From assembly GCA_963729935.1 (NCBI GenBank), contig CAVSPW010000010.1:62001-126000 (forward strand): a DNA stretch of 64,000 nucleotides, read 5' to 3'. Below, one piece after another: positions 55,055-63,241 of this stretch. How positions within the stretch are numbered: position 1 is the stretch's first letter; each line of letters begins with the position of its first letter. The notes under the pieces are model-generated. The model worked only from the letters and a program-made list of their open reading frames with translations, was not told where the DNA came from and ran no database searches. A program made the translations under genes and the position numbers. This DNA comes from CAIKMD01 sp963729935 (GTDB lineage Bacteria; Pseudomonadota; Alphaproteobacteria; ATCC43930; CGMCC-115725).

Positions 55055-55879
55055 TCAGGAACGATCGGAATCGCTTTCGGCCGATGCCGCCGTCTCCTCA
55101 TCGCCGGTTTCGGCTTCATCTTCGGGTTCGGGTTCGGGTTCGGGTTCGGGTTCGTTTTTGTCTTCGGCTTCGCCCTCGCCGGTTTCCGCCGCCTCGGCTT
55201 GCTCCGTGGCCTCGCCCTCTTCCTCTCCGGCCGCCTCTTCCTCGCCCTCGGCACGGGGGATGTCGGGCAGGCGCTCGCCGCCGATCGTCTCGCGCAAAAT
55301 CGCGACCGGTCGCGGTCCGACCAGACCCGCCGCCCGCAATTCGTCGATGCCCGGCAGATCGCCGATTCCGGCGAGGCCGAAATGCACCAGGAAGGCTTCG
55401 GTCGTGACCCAGGTCGCGGGCCGGCCGACCGTCTGCTTGCGGCCGCGCGGCACGATCCAGCCCGCTTCCATCAAAGTGTCGAGCGTGCCGCGGCTGATCA
55501 CGACGCCGCGAATCTCTTCGATCTCGGCGCGCGTCACCGGCTGATGATAGGCGATGATGGCGAGGGTCTCGATCGCGGCGCGCGACAGCTTGCGCCCGAC
55601 CTTCTGCGTCAGCTTGAGGCGCGGGGCGAGATCGGGCGCGGTCCGCAAGGTCCAGCCGCCCGCGACTTCGACGACGTTGATGCCGCGCGGCGCGTAAAAC
55701 GCCGCAAGCTCGCTCAAGAGCGGCGCGATATCGATGCCCTCGGGCAGGCGCTGCTTGATGCTCGCTTCGTCGAGCGGCGAGGAAGCGGCAAAGAGCAGCG
55801 CCTCGAGCAGGCGCAGCGCCTCGTTCGTTTCGGGCGCGTTGGGCATGTCGATCGTGTCGGGCGTGTCGCTCGGGCTCAT
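55055..55879 (-). CDS. scpB: ScpB, condensin accessory protein
   Basis: The 274-residue winged-helix protein of the SMC-ScpAB complex starts at the ATG at 55879, overlapping scpA by 4 bases. Typical blocks are RLLEALLFAASSPLDEASI, IETLAIIAYHQPVTRAEIEEIRG and GRPATWVTTEAFLVHFGL. The acidic C-terminal tail is unusually long (from about 205) and ends in Glu-Pro repeats encoded by five tandem TTCGGG hexamers at 55121-55150. It acts in chromosome organisation and segregation. Confidence 0.94.
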   Translation of the reverse strand: MSPSDTPDTIDMPNAPETNEALRLLEALLFAASSPLDEASIKQRLPEGIDIAPLLSELAAFYAPRGINVVEVAGGWTLRTAPDLAPRLKLTQKVGRKLSRAAIETLAIIAYHQPVTRAEIEEIRGVVISRGTLDTLMEAGWIVPRGRKQTVGRPATWVTTEAFLVHFGLAGIGDLPGIDELRAAGLVGPRPVAILRETIGGERLPDIPRAEGEEEAAGEEEGEATEQAEAAETGEGEAEDKNEPEPEPEPEPEDEAETGDEETAASAESDSDRS

Positions 55880-56661
55880 GTCGTCTCTTGTGAGGGGCTG
55901 CGCAAATAAATCGGACCGAAAGGCGCGTCCTGCCGCATTTGCAGCTTGCCGGACCGTACCAATTCGAGGCTTGCGGCGAAAGTCGCGGCGACCGCCGAAC
56001 GCTGCACGAGGCCGGGCGCGAGGCCGCGCGGCAGGAAACTCGCCAAGGTCCGCCAATCGGGCATCCGGCCCAAGAGACGCTGGAAGCGCTGCAGCGCGTC
56101 GTCCATCGAATAGAGCTCGGGCGCCTCGATGTGGAGGACGCCGAACTCCTTGCGCGCGCGCTCTTCGCCATAGGCCTTGAGCAAATCGTAAAGCGTGGCC
56201 TCGTAGACCGGGATCAGGACGCGCGGCAGCCCCTCGGGCGCGCCGCGGGCGAAGACGTCGCGGCCCAGGAGATCGCGCGCGAAGAGTTGCTGCCCCGCCT
56301 TCTGCATCGCCTCGAGGCGCAGCAATTGATAGGCGAGCGCCGCCGCCATCTCCTCGCCGCTGGGCTCTTCGGCCTCGGCCGGCTGCGGCAGCAGCAGGCG
56401 CGATTTGAGATAGGCGAGCCAGGCCGCCATCACGAGATAATCGGCGGCGATCTCGAGACTCAAGCGGCGCGCGGCCGCGATGAAGGCGAGATATTGATCG
56501 GCGAGGCGCAGGATCGAGATCTTGGTGATGTCGACCTTCTGCTCGCGCGCCAGGCTCAAAAGCACGTCGATCGGGCCCTCATAGCCTTCGAGGTCGACGA
56601 CGAGCTCCGCGCCGGCCGCGCGCTCGGGCTTTTCCATCTCGAAGGGCTCGGCTTCGCTCAT
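55876..56661 (-). CDS. scpA: ScpA, condensin kleisin subunit
   Basis: The 261-residue protein bridges SMC heads. The start at 56661 overlaps the S2P stop (ATGA). The N-terminal block LEGYEGPIDVLLSLAREQK is the ScpA signature, followed by ADYLVMAAWLAYLKSRLLLP and a C-terminal winged helix with FLPRGLAPGLVQRSAVAATFAASLELVR interrupted by no gap. The longer frame upstream lies over the S2P gene and is discarded. scpA-scpB are translationally coupled. Confidence 0.94.
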   Translation of the reverse strand: MSEAEPFEMEKPERAAGAELVVDLEGYEGPIDVLLSLAREQKVDITKISILRLADQYLAFIAAARRLSLEIAADYLVMAAWLAYLKSRLLLPQPAEAEEPSGEEMAAALAYQLLRLEAMQKAGQQLFARDLLGRDVFARGAPEGLPRVLIPVYEATLYDLLKAYGEERARKEFGVLHIEAPELYSMDDALQRFQRLLGRMPDWRTLASFLPRGLAPGLVQRSAVAATFAASLELVRSGKLQMRQDAPFGPIYLRSPSQETT

Positions 56662-57356
56662 CCGGCCTGCCCCGTGATGCGGAAAATCAATTCGCTCACC
56701 CACTCGAACGGTCTTTCGAGAAGAAAGCTCATGATATTGAGATTGACGTGCAGATATTGCCCGAGCATGGGAAGGAAAAAGAGCAGCGTGATGAGAATCA
56801 TCAACCCATAGCGTTCGGTCCGCGCAAGGGGTATCGCCAGGACATCCGGAAGAAGTCCGACCGCAACGCGTCCGCCGTCGAGGGGCGGCAGCGGTATCAT
56901 GTTGAAAAGCCCGATGATGACGTTGAAGCCGATGGAATTTTCCAAATTGACGCGCGTCCACGCACTCAGGACGCCCGGCAGGAACGGCACAACGTAAAGC
57001 AGCAGCGCGGAAAGCACGGCCAACACAAAATTCGTTCCTGGGCCGGCCAGCGCCACCCACACCATGTCGCGGCGCGGATGATTCAAGCGATCGAAGCGCA
57101 CCGGCACCGGCTTGGCGTAACCGAACATGAACCGCCCGCTCGAGCCGAACAGCAGGATCAGCGGCAGGATGATGGTGCCGAAAAGATCGATATGCTTGAT
57201 CGGGTTGAAGGTGACGCGGCCCATGCGCCAAGCCGTGTCGTCGCCGAGCTTGTAGGCGACGAAGCCATGCGCCGCCTCGTGCAGGGTGATGGCGAAGATC
57301 ACCGGCAGCGCGAGAACCGTCAGATTTTGGACGACATCGGCGAGTTCCGGCGGCAT
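56658..57356 (-). CDS. Site-2 protease-like membrane zinc metalloprotease
   Basis: The 232-residue M50 peptidase has the zinc site HEAAHG in ITLHEAAHGFVAYKLGD near residue 25 and the second motif NMIPLPPLDGGRV with the Asp ligand. It has six hydrophobic segments and no PDZ domain, so it is the short SREBP-type class. Its natural substrate is unknown. It sits between nagZ and scpA, with 4-base overlaps on both sides, a placement conserved in many alphaproteobacteria. Confidence 0.93.
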   Translation of the reverse strand: MPPELADVVQNLTVLALPVIFAITLHEAAHGFVAYKLGDDTAWRMGRVTFNPIKHIDLFGTIILPLILLFGSSGRFMFGYAKPVPVRFDRLNHPRRDMVWVALAGPGTNFVLAVLSALLLYVVPFLPGVLSAWTRVNLENSIGFNVIIGLFNMIPLPPLDGGRVAVGLLPDVLAIPLARTERYGLMILITLLFFLPMLGQYLHVNLNIMSFLLERPFEWVSELIFRITGQAG

Positions 57357-58388
57357 CAGCCTCGCCCTTGGAGGAGCGCGTCGAAACGCCGCTCGACTGC
57401 GAACCGGTCGAACGACCCGGGCGCCGGGCGCCGCGCCTCGCCGGCATCGAGACGGCGGCGCGCGGGCGCGCTCATGGCGCCGATGGCGGCGGCGATGCCG
57501 CTCATTTCCGTCATGTCGCCATTGCAGTGAAGCACCAGATCACAACCCGCTGAGAGCGCGCCGCGCGCGCGTTCCGGCAGGCTCCCGCCCAGGGCCTGCA
57601 TCGATAGATCGTCGGAGACAAGCACGCCGTCGAAGCCGATGCTAGTCCTAATCACCTCGCCCACGACCAGCGGCGAAAGCGTCGCCGGGCGCTCCTGATC
57701 GATCGCGCTGTAGAGAATATGCGCGGTCATCGCCCAGGGCATCCCGGAGAGCGCGCGAAAAGGCGCGAAATCCGTCGAGTTCGAGCTCATCGCGCGGCGT
57801 CGCCACCACCGGCAGGCCCCGATGGCTGTCGACATTGCCGCGGCCATGACCGGGGATGTGCTTGATCACCGGCAGCACCGCGCCCGCCATCAGCCCGTCG
57901 CACACCGCGAGTCCCATTTCGGCGACCCGCGCCGGAGTCGTGCCCCAAGCGCGGTCGCCGATGATGGGATCCGCGCCCGCGACGGGGATGTCGAGCACGG
58001 GCGCGCAATCGACCGTGATCCCCAGCATGGCGAGATCATCGGCGATGAGCCGCGCGCCGAGCCAGGCCGCCTCGCGCGCCACCGCGCCGCCCAATGCCGC
58101 GATGCGCGCCGGCGCCGCATAGTCGCGCCAATGAGGCGGCTTCAACCGCGCGACGCGCCCGCCCTCTTGATCGATCAGCACCGGCGCGTCGGCGCGCCCG
58201 ACCGAATCGCGCAAGGCGGCGACGAGCCGCGCGACCTGCGCCGGATCCTCGCAATTGCGCGCGAAGAGAATGAACCCTGCCGGATCGGCGTCGCGAAAGA
58301 AGCCCCGCTCCTCGGCGCCGAGCGTCGTGCCGGATAGGCCGAAGATGACCGCGAGCGACTCACGGCTTGACAAGGAGACACCCGACAT
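57356..58388 (-). CDS. nagZ: NagZ, beta-N-acetylhexosaminidase, interrupted by a 1-base insertion
   Basis: Two frames make one NagZ. The N-terminal part from the ATG at 58388 carries FILFARNCEDPAQVARLV, VLIDQEGGRVARLKPPHW, and VIKHIPGHGRGNVDSHRGLP with the catalytic His loop. At about 57783 the frame must shift by one base to continue with DFAPFRALSGMPWAMTAHI and IGFDGVLVSDDLSMQALGG. Bridged length is about 343 residues, normal for the GH3 family. NagZ removes GlcNAc during peptidoglycan recycling. It overlaps the SPOR stop by 29 bases and S2P by 3. Confidence 0.88.
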
Positions 58389-59160
58389 GTCGGCTCTTGA
58401 GCGTGGCGCAGCTCTGCGCGGCCGCGGCGCCATCGGCGATCGGTCCGGCCTGGATGCGATAGAAGGTCCCCTTGGCGCCAAGATCGACGCGCTGTGTCGT
58501 CAGACCGAGCTTGCCGAGCAGATCGGGTTGCGCCGCTTTGAGGCGCTGCCATTCCGCTTTGGCGGCGGCTTCGCTGCGCACCGCGCCGAGCTGCAAGCGC
58601 CAGCCCGGCCCCGCCGCCGCTGGTGCAGCACTCGCTGCCGCGGGAGCCGCGGGCGCGGGCGGCGGCGCAGGGGTGGTGGCGGCGGCAGGCGGCGCGGGCG
58701 TTCGGACGGCCGCTTGCGGGCTCGGCACCGGCGCGGACGGCAGCGCAGGCGCGACTGCGGCGGCGGGTGGCGGCGGCGCGGGCGCAGCGGCCTGCACCGC
58801 CGGCGCGGATGCGGCCGGACGCGGCAGCGCGGGCTCGGGCGGCGGCAGGAGTTGCTCGCCATTCGGGTTGCGCTGGCCTTCGCGATTGAGCAGCGCCGAA
58901 TCCTGATCGGGCACGACCATGCCGCCCGGATTGGCCGGCGCTTCCTTCACCGGCGCGGTATCGGAATGAATTTCCGGCACGCTGCTCGGGGATTTGGGCG
59001 AGGTCACGGTCTCGTAAGTGCGCCACGAGAGCACCGCGACGCCGACGACGAGAAGCGAGGCCAGGATGATCATGAGCTTGCGGCGTTTCGGCACGGACTT
59101 CGCGGGCTCGGGGTAGCGCAGCCGATCTTCCGGATCGAACCTGATATTCTCATCGCTCAT
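58360..59160 (-). CDS. SPOR-domain membrane protein
   Basis: The 266-residue protein starts at the ATG at 59160, overlapping argS by 4 bases. A cytoplasmic basic stretch precedes one membrane span (KLMIILASLLVVGVAVLSW), then a Pro/Ala linker and a C-terminal SPOR domain (GWRLQLGAVRSEAAAKAEWQ, ending SRHVGCLLVKP). It probably binds septal glycan. Position between argS and nagZ is standard in alphaproteobacteria. Its SPOR domain resembles that of the gene at 1-1284. Confidence 0.9.
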   Translation of the reverse strand: MSDENIRFDPEDRLRYPEPAKSVPKRRKLMIILASLLVVGVAVLSWRTYETVTSPKSPSSVPEIHSDTAPVKEAPANPGGMVVPDQDSALLNREGQRNPNGEQLLPPPEPALPRPAASAPAVQAAAPAPPPPAAAVAPALPSAPVPSPQAAVRTPAPPAAATTPAPPPAPAAPAAASAAPAAAGPGWRLQLGAVRSEAAAKAEWQRLKAAQPDLLGKLGLTTQRVDLGAKGTFYRIQAGPIADGAAAAQSCATLKSRHVGCLLVKP

Positions 59161-60917
59161 GCGCGCATCTCCTCTGCGGGCGTGACGCCGAAGACCTCGA
59201 GACCGGAGGCCACCACGAAGGCCACGGCCTGCACCAGCGCCAGCCGGGCCAGAGTCAATTCCTTCGCGCCGCTCTGGATGAAGCGCAAGCGCGCCTCGTC
59301 CTTGCCTTTGTTCCAAAGCCCGTGGAACGCGGCGGCGACCTCTTGCAGATAGAAGGCGATGCGGTGCGGCTCATGCGCTTCCGCCGCGCCTTCGACGATT
59401 CGCGGCCATTGCGCCAGGAGCCGGATGAGCGCGATCTCGTCGCGATCTTCGAGGAGCGCGAGCGGGGCCCGCGCCAGCGCCTCGGGGGCGATTTCGGCCG
59501 AGGCGAAGGCGTCGCCGGCGTGGCGCAGCACCGAGGAGGCGCGCGCATGGGCGTATTGCACGTAGAAGACCGGATTGTCCTTCGATTGCTCGACCACCTT
59601 GGCGAAATCGAATTCGAGCGCCTGGTCGTTGCGCCGCGTCAGCATGACGAAGCGAAACACGTCCTTGCCGACCTGATCGATCACCTCGCGCAGGGTGACG
59701 AAGGTGCCGGCCCGCTTCGACATGCGCACCGGCTGGCCCTGATCGAAGAGATTGACGAGCTGGCAGAGCTTCACGTCGAGCCCGGCCTTGCCGGCGGACA
59801 GGGCCGTCACCGCCGCCTGCATGCGCTTCACATAGCCGCCGTGATCGGCGCCCCAGATGTCGATCATCTCGTTGAAGCCGCGCTGCACCTTGTCGAAATG
59901 ATAGGCGATGTCGGCGGCGAAGTACGTCCAGCTGCCGTCCGATTTCTTCAAGGGGCGATCGACATCGTCGCCGAATTTGGTCGAGCGGAAGAGCGTCTGC
60001 GGCCGCGCTTCCCAATCTTCGGGCAGCTTGCCCTTGGGCGGCTCCAAGGTGCCGACATAGATGAGGCCGAGCCGGTCGAGCGCGGCGATCGCCTTCTCGA
60101 TCCCGCCGGCGGCGACGATCTCGCGCTCGGAGGTGATGACCTCGTGCTCGACGCCGACGGCTTTGAGATCGGCGCGGATCATCGCCATCATCGCCGTGAT
60201 CGCGAAATCGCGGAACTCGCCGAGCCAGGCCCCCTCCGGCGCGCCGATCCATTTGATGCCGTCGCGTTTGGCGAGGAGCCAGGCCGCCTCCTTCAGATAC
60301 TCGCCGGGATAGAGGCCGGCCGGGATCTCGCCGATCGCCTCGCCGTTGGCCTCGCGGTAGCGCAGATGGAGCGAGCGCGCGAGCACGTCGACCTGCGCGC
60401 CGGCATCGTTGATGTAATATTCGCGGCAGACCTGGAAGCCGGCTTTTTCCAAAAGCGCGGCCAGCGCGTCGCCGACGATCGCGCCGCGGCCGTGACCCAC
60501 ATGCATCGGGCCGGTCGGATTGGCCGAGACATATTCGACGTTGACCCGGCGCCCCTTCCCGATCTCGCTGTCGCCATAGGACGCGCGCGCTTCCAGAATC
60601 TCGGCGAGCCGCGCGTGCCAGAACGCGTCGGCGATCCGGAGATTGATGAAGCCCGGGCCCGCCACCTCGGCCGAGACGATATCGGTTTCGCGCTTGAGCC
60701 GCGCCGCCAGCTTTTCGGCGAAGACGCGCGGCGCGATCCCGGCCCCTTTCGCCAGCACCATCGCCGCATTGGTCGCGATGTCGCCGTGGCTCGGATCGCG
60801 CGGCGGCTCGACCGCGACGCGCGCCAGGTCGAGCCCCGCCGGCAATTCGCCGTCGCGCATGAGCTCGCCGAGCTCGGCGATCACCACCGAGCGGAAATGG
60901 GTGAAGAGATCTCTCAC
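59157..60917 (-). CDS. argS: Arginyl-tRNA synthetase
   Basis: The 586-residue class I synthetase starts at the GTG at 60917, overlapping the dgt stop as GTGA. An N-terminal domain precedes the HIGH-like site SANPTGPMHVGHGRG. The KMSKS-like loop is VRMSKRAGTFVTLREV. The anticodon domain at the end contains YVQYAHARASSVLRHAG, a hallmark of ArgS. An open extension further upstream overlaps dgt and is not used. Confidence 0.96.
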   Translation of the reverse strand: MRDLFTHFRSVVIAELGELMRDGELPAGLDLARVAVEPPRDPSHGDIATNAAMVLAKGAGIAPRVFAEKLAARLKRETDIVSAEVAGPGFINLRIADAFWHARLAEILEARASYGDSEIGKGRRVNVEYVSANPTGPMHVGHGRGAIVGDALAALLEKAGFQVCREYYINDAGAQVDVLARSLHLRYREANGEAIGEIPAGLYPGEYLKEAAWLLAKRDGIKWIGAPEGAWLGEFRDFAITAMMAMIRADLKAVGVEHEVITSEREIVAAGGIEKAIAALDRLGLIYVGTLEPPKGKLPEDWEARPQTLFRSTKFGDDVDRPLKKSDGSWTYFAADIAYHFDKVQRGFNEMIDIWGADHGGYVKRMQAAVTALSAGKAGLDVKLCQLVNLFDQGQPVRMSKRAGTFVTLREVIDQVGKDVFRFVMLTRRNDQALEFDFAKVVEQSKDNPVFYVQYAHARASSVLRHAGDAFASAEIAPEALARAPLALLEDRDEIALIRLLAQWPRIVEGAAEAHEPHRIAFYLQEVAAAFHGLWNKGKDEARLRFIQSGAKELTLARLALVQAVAFVVASGLEVFGVTPAEEMRA

Positions 60918-62074
60918 GTTGTCGCGTACCTGTCGAAGAGCCGGTAATGCTCGTCGAGCGCGAAACGGTCGGTCATGCCGGCGATGTAATCGGCGACGAT
61001 GCGCGCGGTCTCCTTGGCGCCCGGGCCCTGGGCCTGAAGCCGCCATTCGGTCGGCAGGCATTCGGGCTCCGCCAAGAGCAGCTCGAACAACTCGCGCACG
61101 ATGCGATGCGCCTTGGACGCCATGCGGTTGACGCGGTAGTGGCGATACATGCGCTCGAAGAGGAAGGCCCGCAAGCCGCGCTCGTCCTCGCGCATCGAGG
61201 GCGAAAAGCCGATCACCGCCCGCCCGAGGCCGCGCAACGCCGCGACGCTGCGCGCCCCGGCCGCTTCGATGCGCCGGCGCGATTCGGCGACCACATCGAC
61301 CACCATGCGGTCGATCAGGCGGCGGATCGCCTCATGGATGAGCCGCGACTCGTCGAGCCCGGAATGACGCTTTTCCACTTCGCCGAAGACCGCGCCGACC
61401 AGCGGCACATCGGCGAGATCGGCCACCGTGAAGAGACCGGCGCGCAAGCCATCGTCGATGTCGTGATTGTCATAGGCGATGTCGTCCGCCAGGGACGCCA
61501 CCTGCGCCTCGGCCGAGGCGAAGCTCGCGAGCTCCAGATCGTGGCGCGGGACGTAATCGGCGATGGTCGCGGGCAAGGGCGGCGCCACCGGGCCGTTATG
61601 CTTCACCGTGCCTTCGAGCGTCTCCCAGGTGAGGTTGAGCCCGTCGAAGCCGGCATAGCGATGCTCGAGCTTCGTCAGAACGCGCAAGGTCTGGTCGTTA
61701 TGGGAGAAGCCGCCGAAGGGGCGCATCACCTGATCGAGCGCGTCCTCGCCGGCATGGCCGAAGGGCGTGTGGCCGAGATCATGCGCGAGCGCCAAAGCCT
61801 CGGCCAGATCCTCCTCCAATTGCAACTGCCGCGCGACGCTGCGCGCGATCTGCGCCACTTCGAGGCTGTGGGTCAGCCGCGTGCGGTAGTGATCGCCCTC
61901 GTGATAGACGAAGACCTGGGTCTTGTATTGCAGGCGCCGGAAGGCCGAGGAATGGATGATGCGGTCGCGGTCGCGCTGAAAGACCGAGCGGGTCGGGCTT
62001 TCCGGCTCGGGATGAAGCCGGCCGCGGCTCTCGTCGGGATGGCAGGCATAGGCGGCAAGCGCCGGAATCGTCAT
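60914..62074 (-). CDS. dGTPase-like HD-domain triphosphohydrolase
   Basis: The 386-residue protein starts at the ATG at 62074 (MTIPALAAYACHPDESRGR). The HD site is seen in RLTHSLEVAQIARSVARQL and LALAHDLGHTPFGHAGED, with a later D in ADDIAYDNHDIDDGL. It belongs to the dGTPase-like type 2 group, which hydrolyses dNTPs to nucleosides and triphosphate. It heads the long minus-strand run with argS coupled to it. A longer frame upstream has no ribosome site. Confidence 0.93.
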   Translation of the reverse strand: MTIPALAAYACHPDESRGRLHPEPESPTRSVFQRDRDRIIHSSAFRRLQYKTQVFVYHEGDHYRTRLTHSLEVAQIARSVARQLQLEEDLAEALALAHDLGHTPFGHAGEDALDQVMRPFGGFSHNDQTLRVLTKLEHRYAGFDGLNLTWETLEGTVKHNGPVAPPLPATIADYVPRHDLELASFASAEAQVASLADDIAYDNHDIDDGLRAGLFTVADLADVPLVGAVFGEVEKRHSGLDESRLIHEAIRRLIDRMVVDVVAESRRRIEAAGARSVAALRGLGRAVIGFSPSMREDERGLRAFLFERMYRHYRVNRMASKAHRIVRELFELLLAEPECLPTEWRLQAQGPGAKETARIVADYIAGMTDRFALDEHYRLFDRYATT

Positions 62075-62157
62075 GGGCCGAAACCTAATCCGGGGGGCGC
62101 CGAGGCGCAACGTGTCACTCGCGGCCGGTCCCGATTCGTCAGCCGGTACTTCGGATT

Positions 62158-62649
62158 TCACTCTCGATGAAGCCGGGGCTCGACCAAACGCCGGGTACGA
62201 GCTGCGATCCAAAGCGGGCCGAAGAAAGCTGCCAAACCCGCGACGCAGAATAAGCTGCCGCCGAGCGTGACAGCGAGTGATAGCATGAACACCAGCTGAA
62301 CTCCCTCCATGGCGGACCCCAGCGCGTGGCCGTACCAAAGCCATTCTACGAGATACTCTGAGGCTAAGACGAAACCGAACAGCGGAAGCGTTAAGCACCC
62401 CGCGATTGCGATACGCGCCAAGTCGGACGTACTAAGCGATTTGGCCCACCAAGCTGCGATGCGAGCCGACAGAAACGCCTCGCAACCCAACTTGCTAAGA
62501 AATAAGACTTCCCCTTGCTGTGGAGGGACACCAGACGGGTAAGTAGCCCGCGACACCAAAAGTAAGCTCGCTACGACCCAGCCAGCCGCGAAAATGCTAA
62601 ATGACCATCGATGGCGCATCGGCTGTCGATCAGCAAGATTCTTATTCAT
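62158..62649 (-). CDS. Small membrane protein of unknown function
   Basis: From the ATG at 62649 (GGTAGG just upstream) this encodes 163 residues with three hydrophobic segments: FSIFAAGWVVASLLLV, IAIAGCLTLPLFGFVLA and FMLSLAVTLGGSLFCVAGL. The N-terminus (NKNLADRQPMRHRW) is basic and cytoplasmic. Base composition is less GC-rich than the neighbours, which may mean recent acquisition. I recognise no family. It lies between dgt and the repeat-framed GIY-YIG gene. Confidence 0.55.
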   Translation of the reverse strand: MNKNLADRQPMRHRWSFSIFAAGWVVASLLLVSRATYPSGVPPQQGEVLFLSKLGCEAFLSARIAAWWAKSLSTSDLARIAIAGCLTLPLFGFVLASEYLVEWLWYGHALGSAMEGVQLVFMLSLAVTLGGSLFCVAGLAAFFGPLWIAARTRRLVEPRLHRE

Positions 62650-62767
62650 ACCTACCAGGTATTCAGAAGCTTCGTGTACGTCAACTATCTCTCGGGTGGG
62701 ACAAATGGAGTGCCAAGACGCCCCGCGCGTCGGGACATAGCTGGCTGCCCGAGGCCACGAAAGATTA

Positions 62768-62796
62768 TCCTCATCCCGAGCTTGTCGAGGGACGCA
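62768..62796. repeat. Left 29-bp inverted repeat of the GIY-YIG unit
   Basis: TCCTCATCCCGAGCTTGTCG begins the repeat, an exact reverse complement of 63123-63151. Frames through it read PHPELVEGR, a string often seen in mis-called proteins of Sphingomonas-like genomes, which points to a widespread repeat. Confidence 0.8.
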
Positions 62797-62818
62797 CAAT
62801 TAGTTTGCAGTGAGAAAC

Positions 62819-63106
62819 ATGATGGGTGCCTTTGTCTACATTCTCCGCTGCTCCGACGGTTCTTATTACACGGGCAGCACGCGGGCTTCCCTTGAGGACC
62901 GTGTCACGCAACACAATACCGGGAGCTTCGACGGTTATACGGCGTGCCGACGGCCCGTGAAGCTCGTCTTTCATCAAGAATTCGACCGAATCACTGATGC
63001 CAATGCAGCCGAGCGACAGGTCAAGAATTGGAGCCGGGCCAAGAAGGAGGCGCTGATTCGAGGTGATTTCGAATCGCTCCGCCGTCTCGCCCAAAGCAAG
63101 AACTGA
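62819..63106 (+). CDS. GIY-YIG endonuclease-like protein
   Basis: The 95-residue single-domain protein has FVYILRCSDGSYYTGSTR (GIY and YIG strands in the relaxed form of the YhbQ/UPF0213 group), the Arg in LEDRVTQHN, and AAERQVKNWSRAKKEALIRG with the metal-binding Glu. Starts at GTG 62810 or ATG 62822 are also possible. The gene lies exactly between two copies of a 29-bp inverted repeat, with 22 and 16 bases to spare, like a compact mobile or repeat-associated unit. Confidence 0.88.
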   Translation: MMGAFVYILRCSDGSYYTGSTRASLEDRVTQHNTGSFDGYTACRRPVKLVFHQEFDRITDANAAERQVKNWSRAKKEALIRGDFESLRRLAQSKN

Positions 63107-63122
63107 CGCTGCAATCCCATCC

Positions 63123-63151
63123 TGCGTCCCTCGACAAGCTCGGGATGAGGA
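63123..63151. repeat. Right 29-bp inverted repeat of the GIY-YIG unit
   Basis: Perfect reverse complement of 62768-62796, beginning 17 bases after the GIY-YIG stop. Pairing of the two ends would close a 384-base unit. It could also form the 3' hairpin partner of the left copy in RNA. Confidence 0.8.
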
Positions 63152-63241
63152 AGGGGGAAGATGGCATCTTCAGCTTGTTGCAAGGAGCGCTTGGCTCGGG
63201 GATGATCGGCGCCCAAGAAGGAAAAAGGAAGGACAAGCGGG

